DNA of 64,000 nt. Source: Flavobacteriaceae bacterium UBA3356 (lineage in GTDB: Bacteria; Bacteroidota; Bacteroidia; Flavobacteriales; Flavobacteriaceae). The notes beneath the pieces were generated by a model. The model was given only the letters and a program-made list of their open reading frames with translations, was not told where the DNA came from and searched no databases. The translations under genes were made by a program, and so were the position numbers. Location of the stretch: assembly GCA_002360635.1 (NCBI GenBank), contig DEQW01000006.1, positions 10,542 through 74,541 of the forward strand, read 5' to 3'. Positions 63,866-64,000 of the stretch are shown here, piece by piece. The first letter of the stretch is position 1; each line of letters starts with the position of its first letter.

Positions 63866-63873
63866 TAGTTTTG
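63866..63873 (+). promoter_or_regulatory. Predicted -7 box for the FKBP gene
   Basis: TAGTTTTG fits TAnnTTTG, 40 bp before the ATG at 63913. Confidence 0.4.
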
Positions 63874-63912
63874 CAGCTTGATAAACAATTGATAATTAGA
63901 TAAATCAAATTT

Positions 63913-64000
63913 ATGAGTACAGTTAAGGAAAAAGACACAGTAAGAGTACATTACACAGGTAAGCTGGAAGACGGTCAAGTTTTTGACAGTTCGTTGGAAA
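63913..64000 (+). CDS. FKBP-type peptidyl-prolyl isomerase (partial)
   Basis: The gene starts at 63913 and is cut by the right edge after 29 residues. MSTVKEKDTVRVHYTGKLED followed by GQVFDSSLE is the opening of SlyD-like/FKBP isomerases (VHYTGKLxDGxxFDSS). Whether it has the SlyD insert domain cannot be seen. Confidence 0.9.
   Translation, partial: MSTVKEKDTVRVHYTGKLEDGQVFDSSLE

Noticed and set aside
1..64000. CRISPR arrays, rRNA and tRNA genes
   Set aside because: I looked in the intergenic stretches and saw no regularly spaced repeats with unique spacers, no cas genes, and no tRNA- or rRNA-like sequence.

Overview
The window is a piece of a Flavobacteriaceae (Bacteroidota) chromosome. 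The evidence is the gliding genes gldF-gldG, AT-rich DNA with promoter boxes of the TAnnTTTG type, DUF4870, DUF6266 and FIST families, a TonB receptor with a carboxypeptidase-like leader domain, and scattered short flavobacterial repeats. I cannot name a genus.

Layout. 1-4106: most of a very large secreted protein on the minus strand, built from ~148-residue Gly/Asn-rich repeats and running off the left edge. 4300-17418: ordinary core genes (purC, phoH, a SAM hydroxide adenosyltransferase-like protein, gldF, gldG, dnaN, a sugar dehydrogenase lipoprotein, a TonB receptor, mnmE). 17403-41968: a ~24.6 kb integrative element inserted exactly at the 3' end of mnmE and bounded by a perfect 16-bp direct repeat. 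It carries an excisionase-like gene, a tyrosine integrase, a small replication-type module (two HTH proteins, a BT4734-type protein, a DUF3987/PriCT-2 protein) and then a dense defence island: a DRT2-like reverse transcriptase with a structured upstream RNA, a type III restriction-modification system, a putAbiC abortive-infection protein, two PD-(D/E)XK nucleases, a catalytically dead long Argonaute, a HEPN protein, a UvrD-like helicase and an HTH protein. Its right part is a structured non-coding stretch, a DUF1508 gene and a DUF6266 gene. No relaxase or transfer genes are visible.

42079-56533: back in the chromosome, all on the minus strand: a TrkA/VIC potassium channel, an M24 peptidase, and an eight-gene signalling operon. 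In transcription order this is FIST, FIST, histidine kinase, TPR histidine kinase, multi-GAF histidine kinase, stand-alone receiver, receiver fused to a class III nucleotide cyclase, and a membrane protein of the Pycsar-effector family. The order suggests ligand sensing, then phosphotransfer, then cyclic nucleotide synthesis, then a membrane effector. 56534-64000: repeat-rich spacer, a second DUF6266 gene, small secreted proteins of unknown function (one followed by an attC-like palindrome), a Fur-family regulator next to a Zn/Cd P-type ATPase, and the start of an FKBP-type prolyl isomerase.

The best candidates for something undescribed are (i) the Argonaute operon with two nucleases, HEPN, helicase and HTH partners, (ii) the FIST/kinase/cyclase/Pycsar-effector operon, and (iii) the reverse transcriptase with its hairpin-rich leader RNA.
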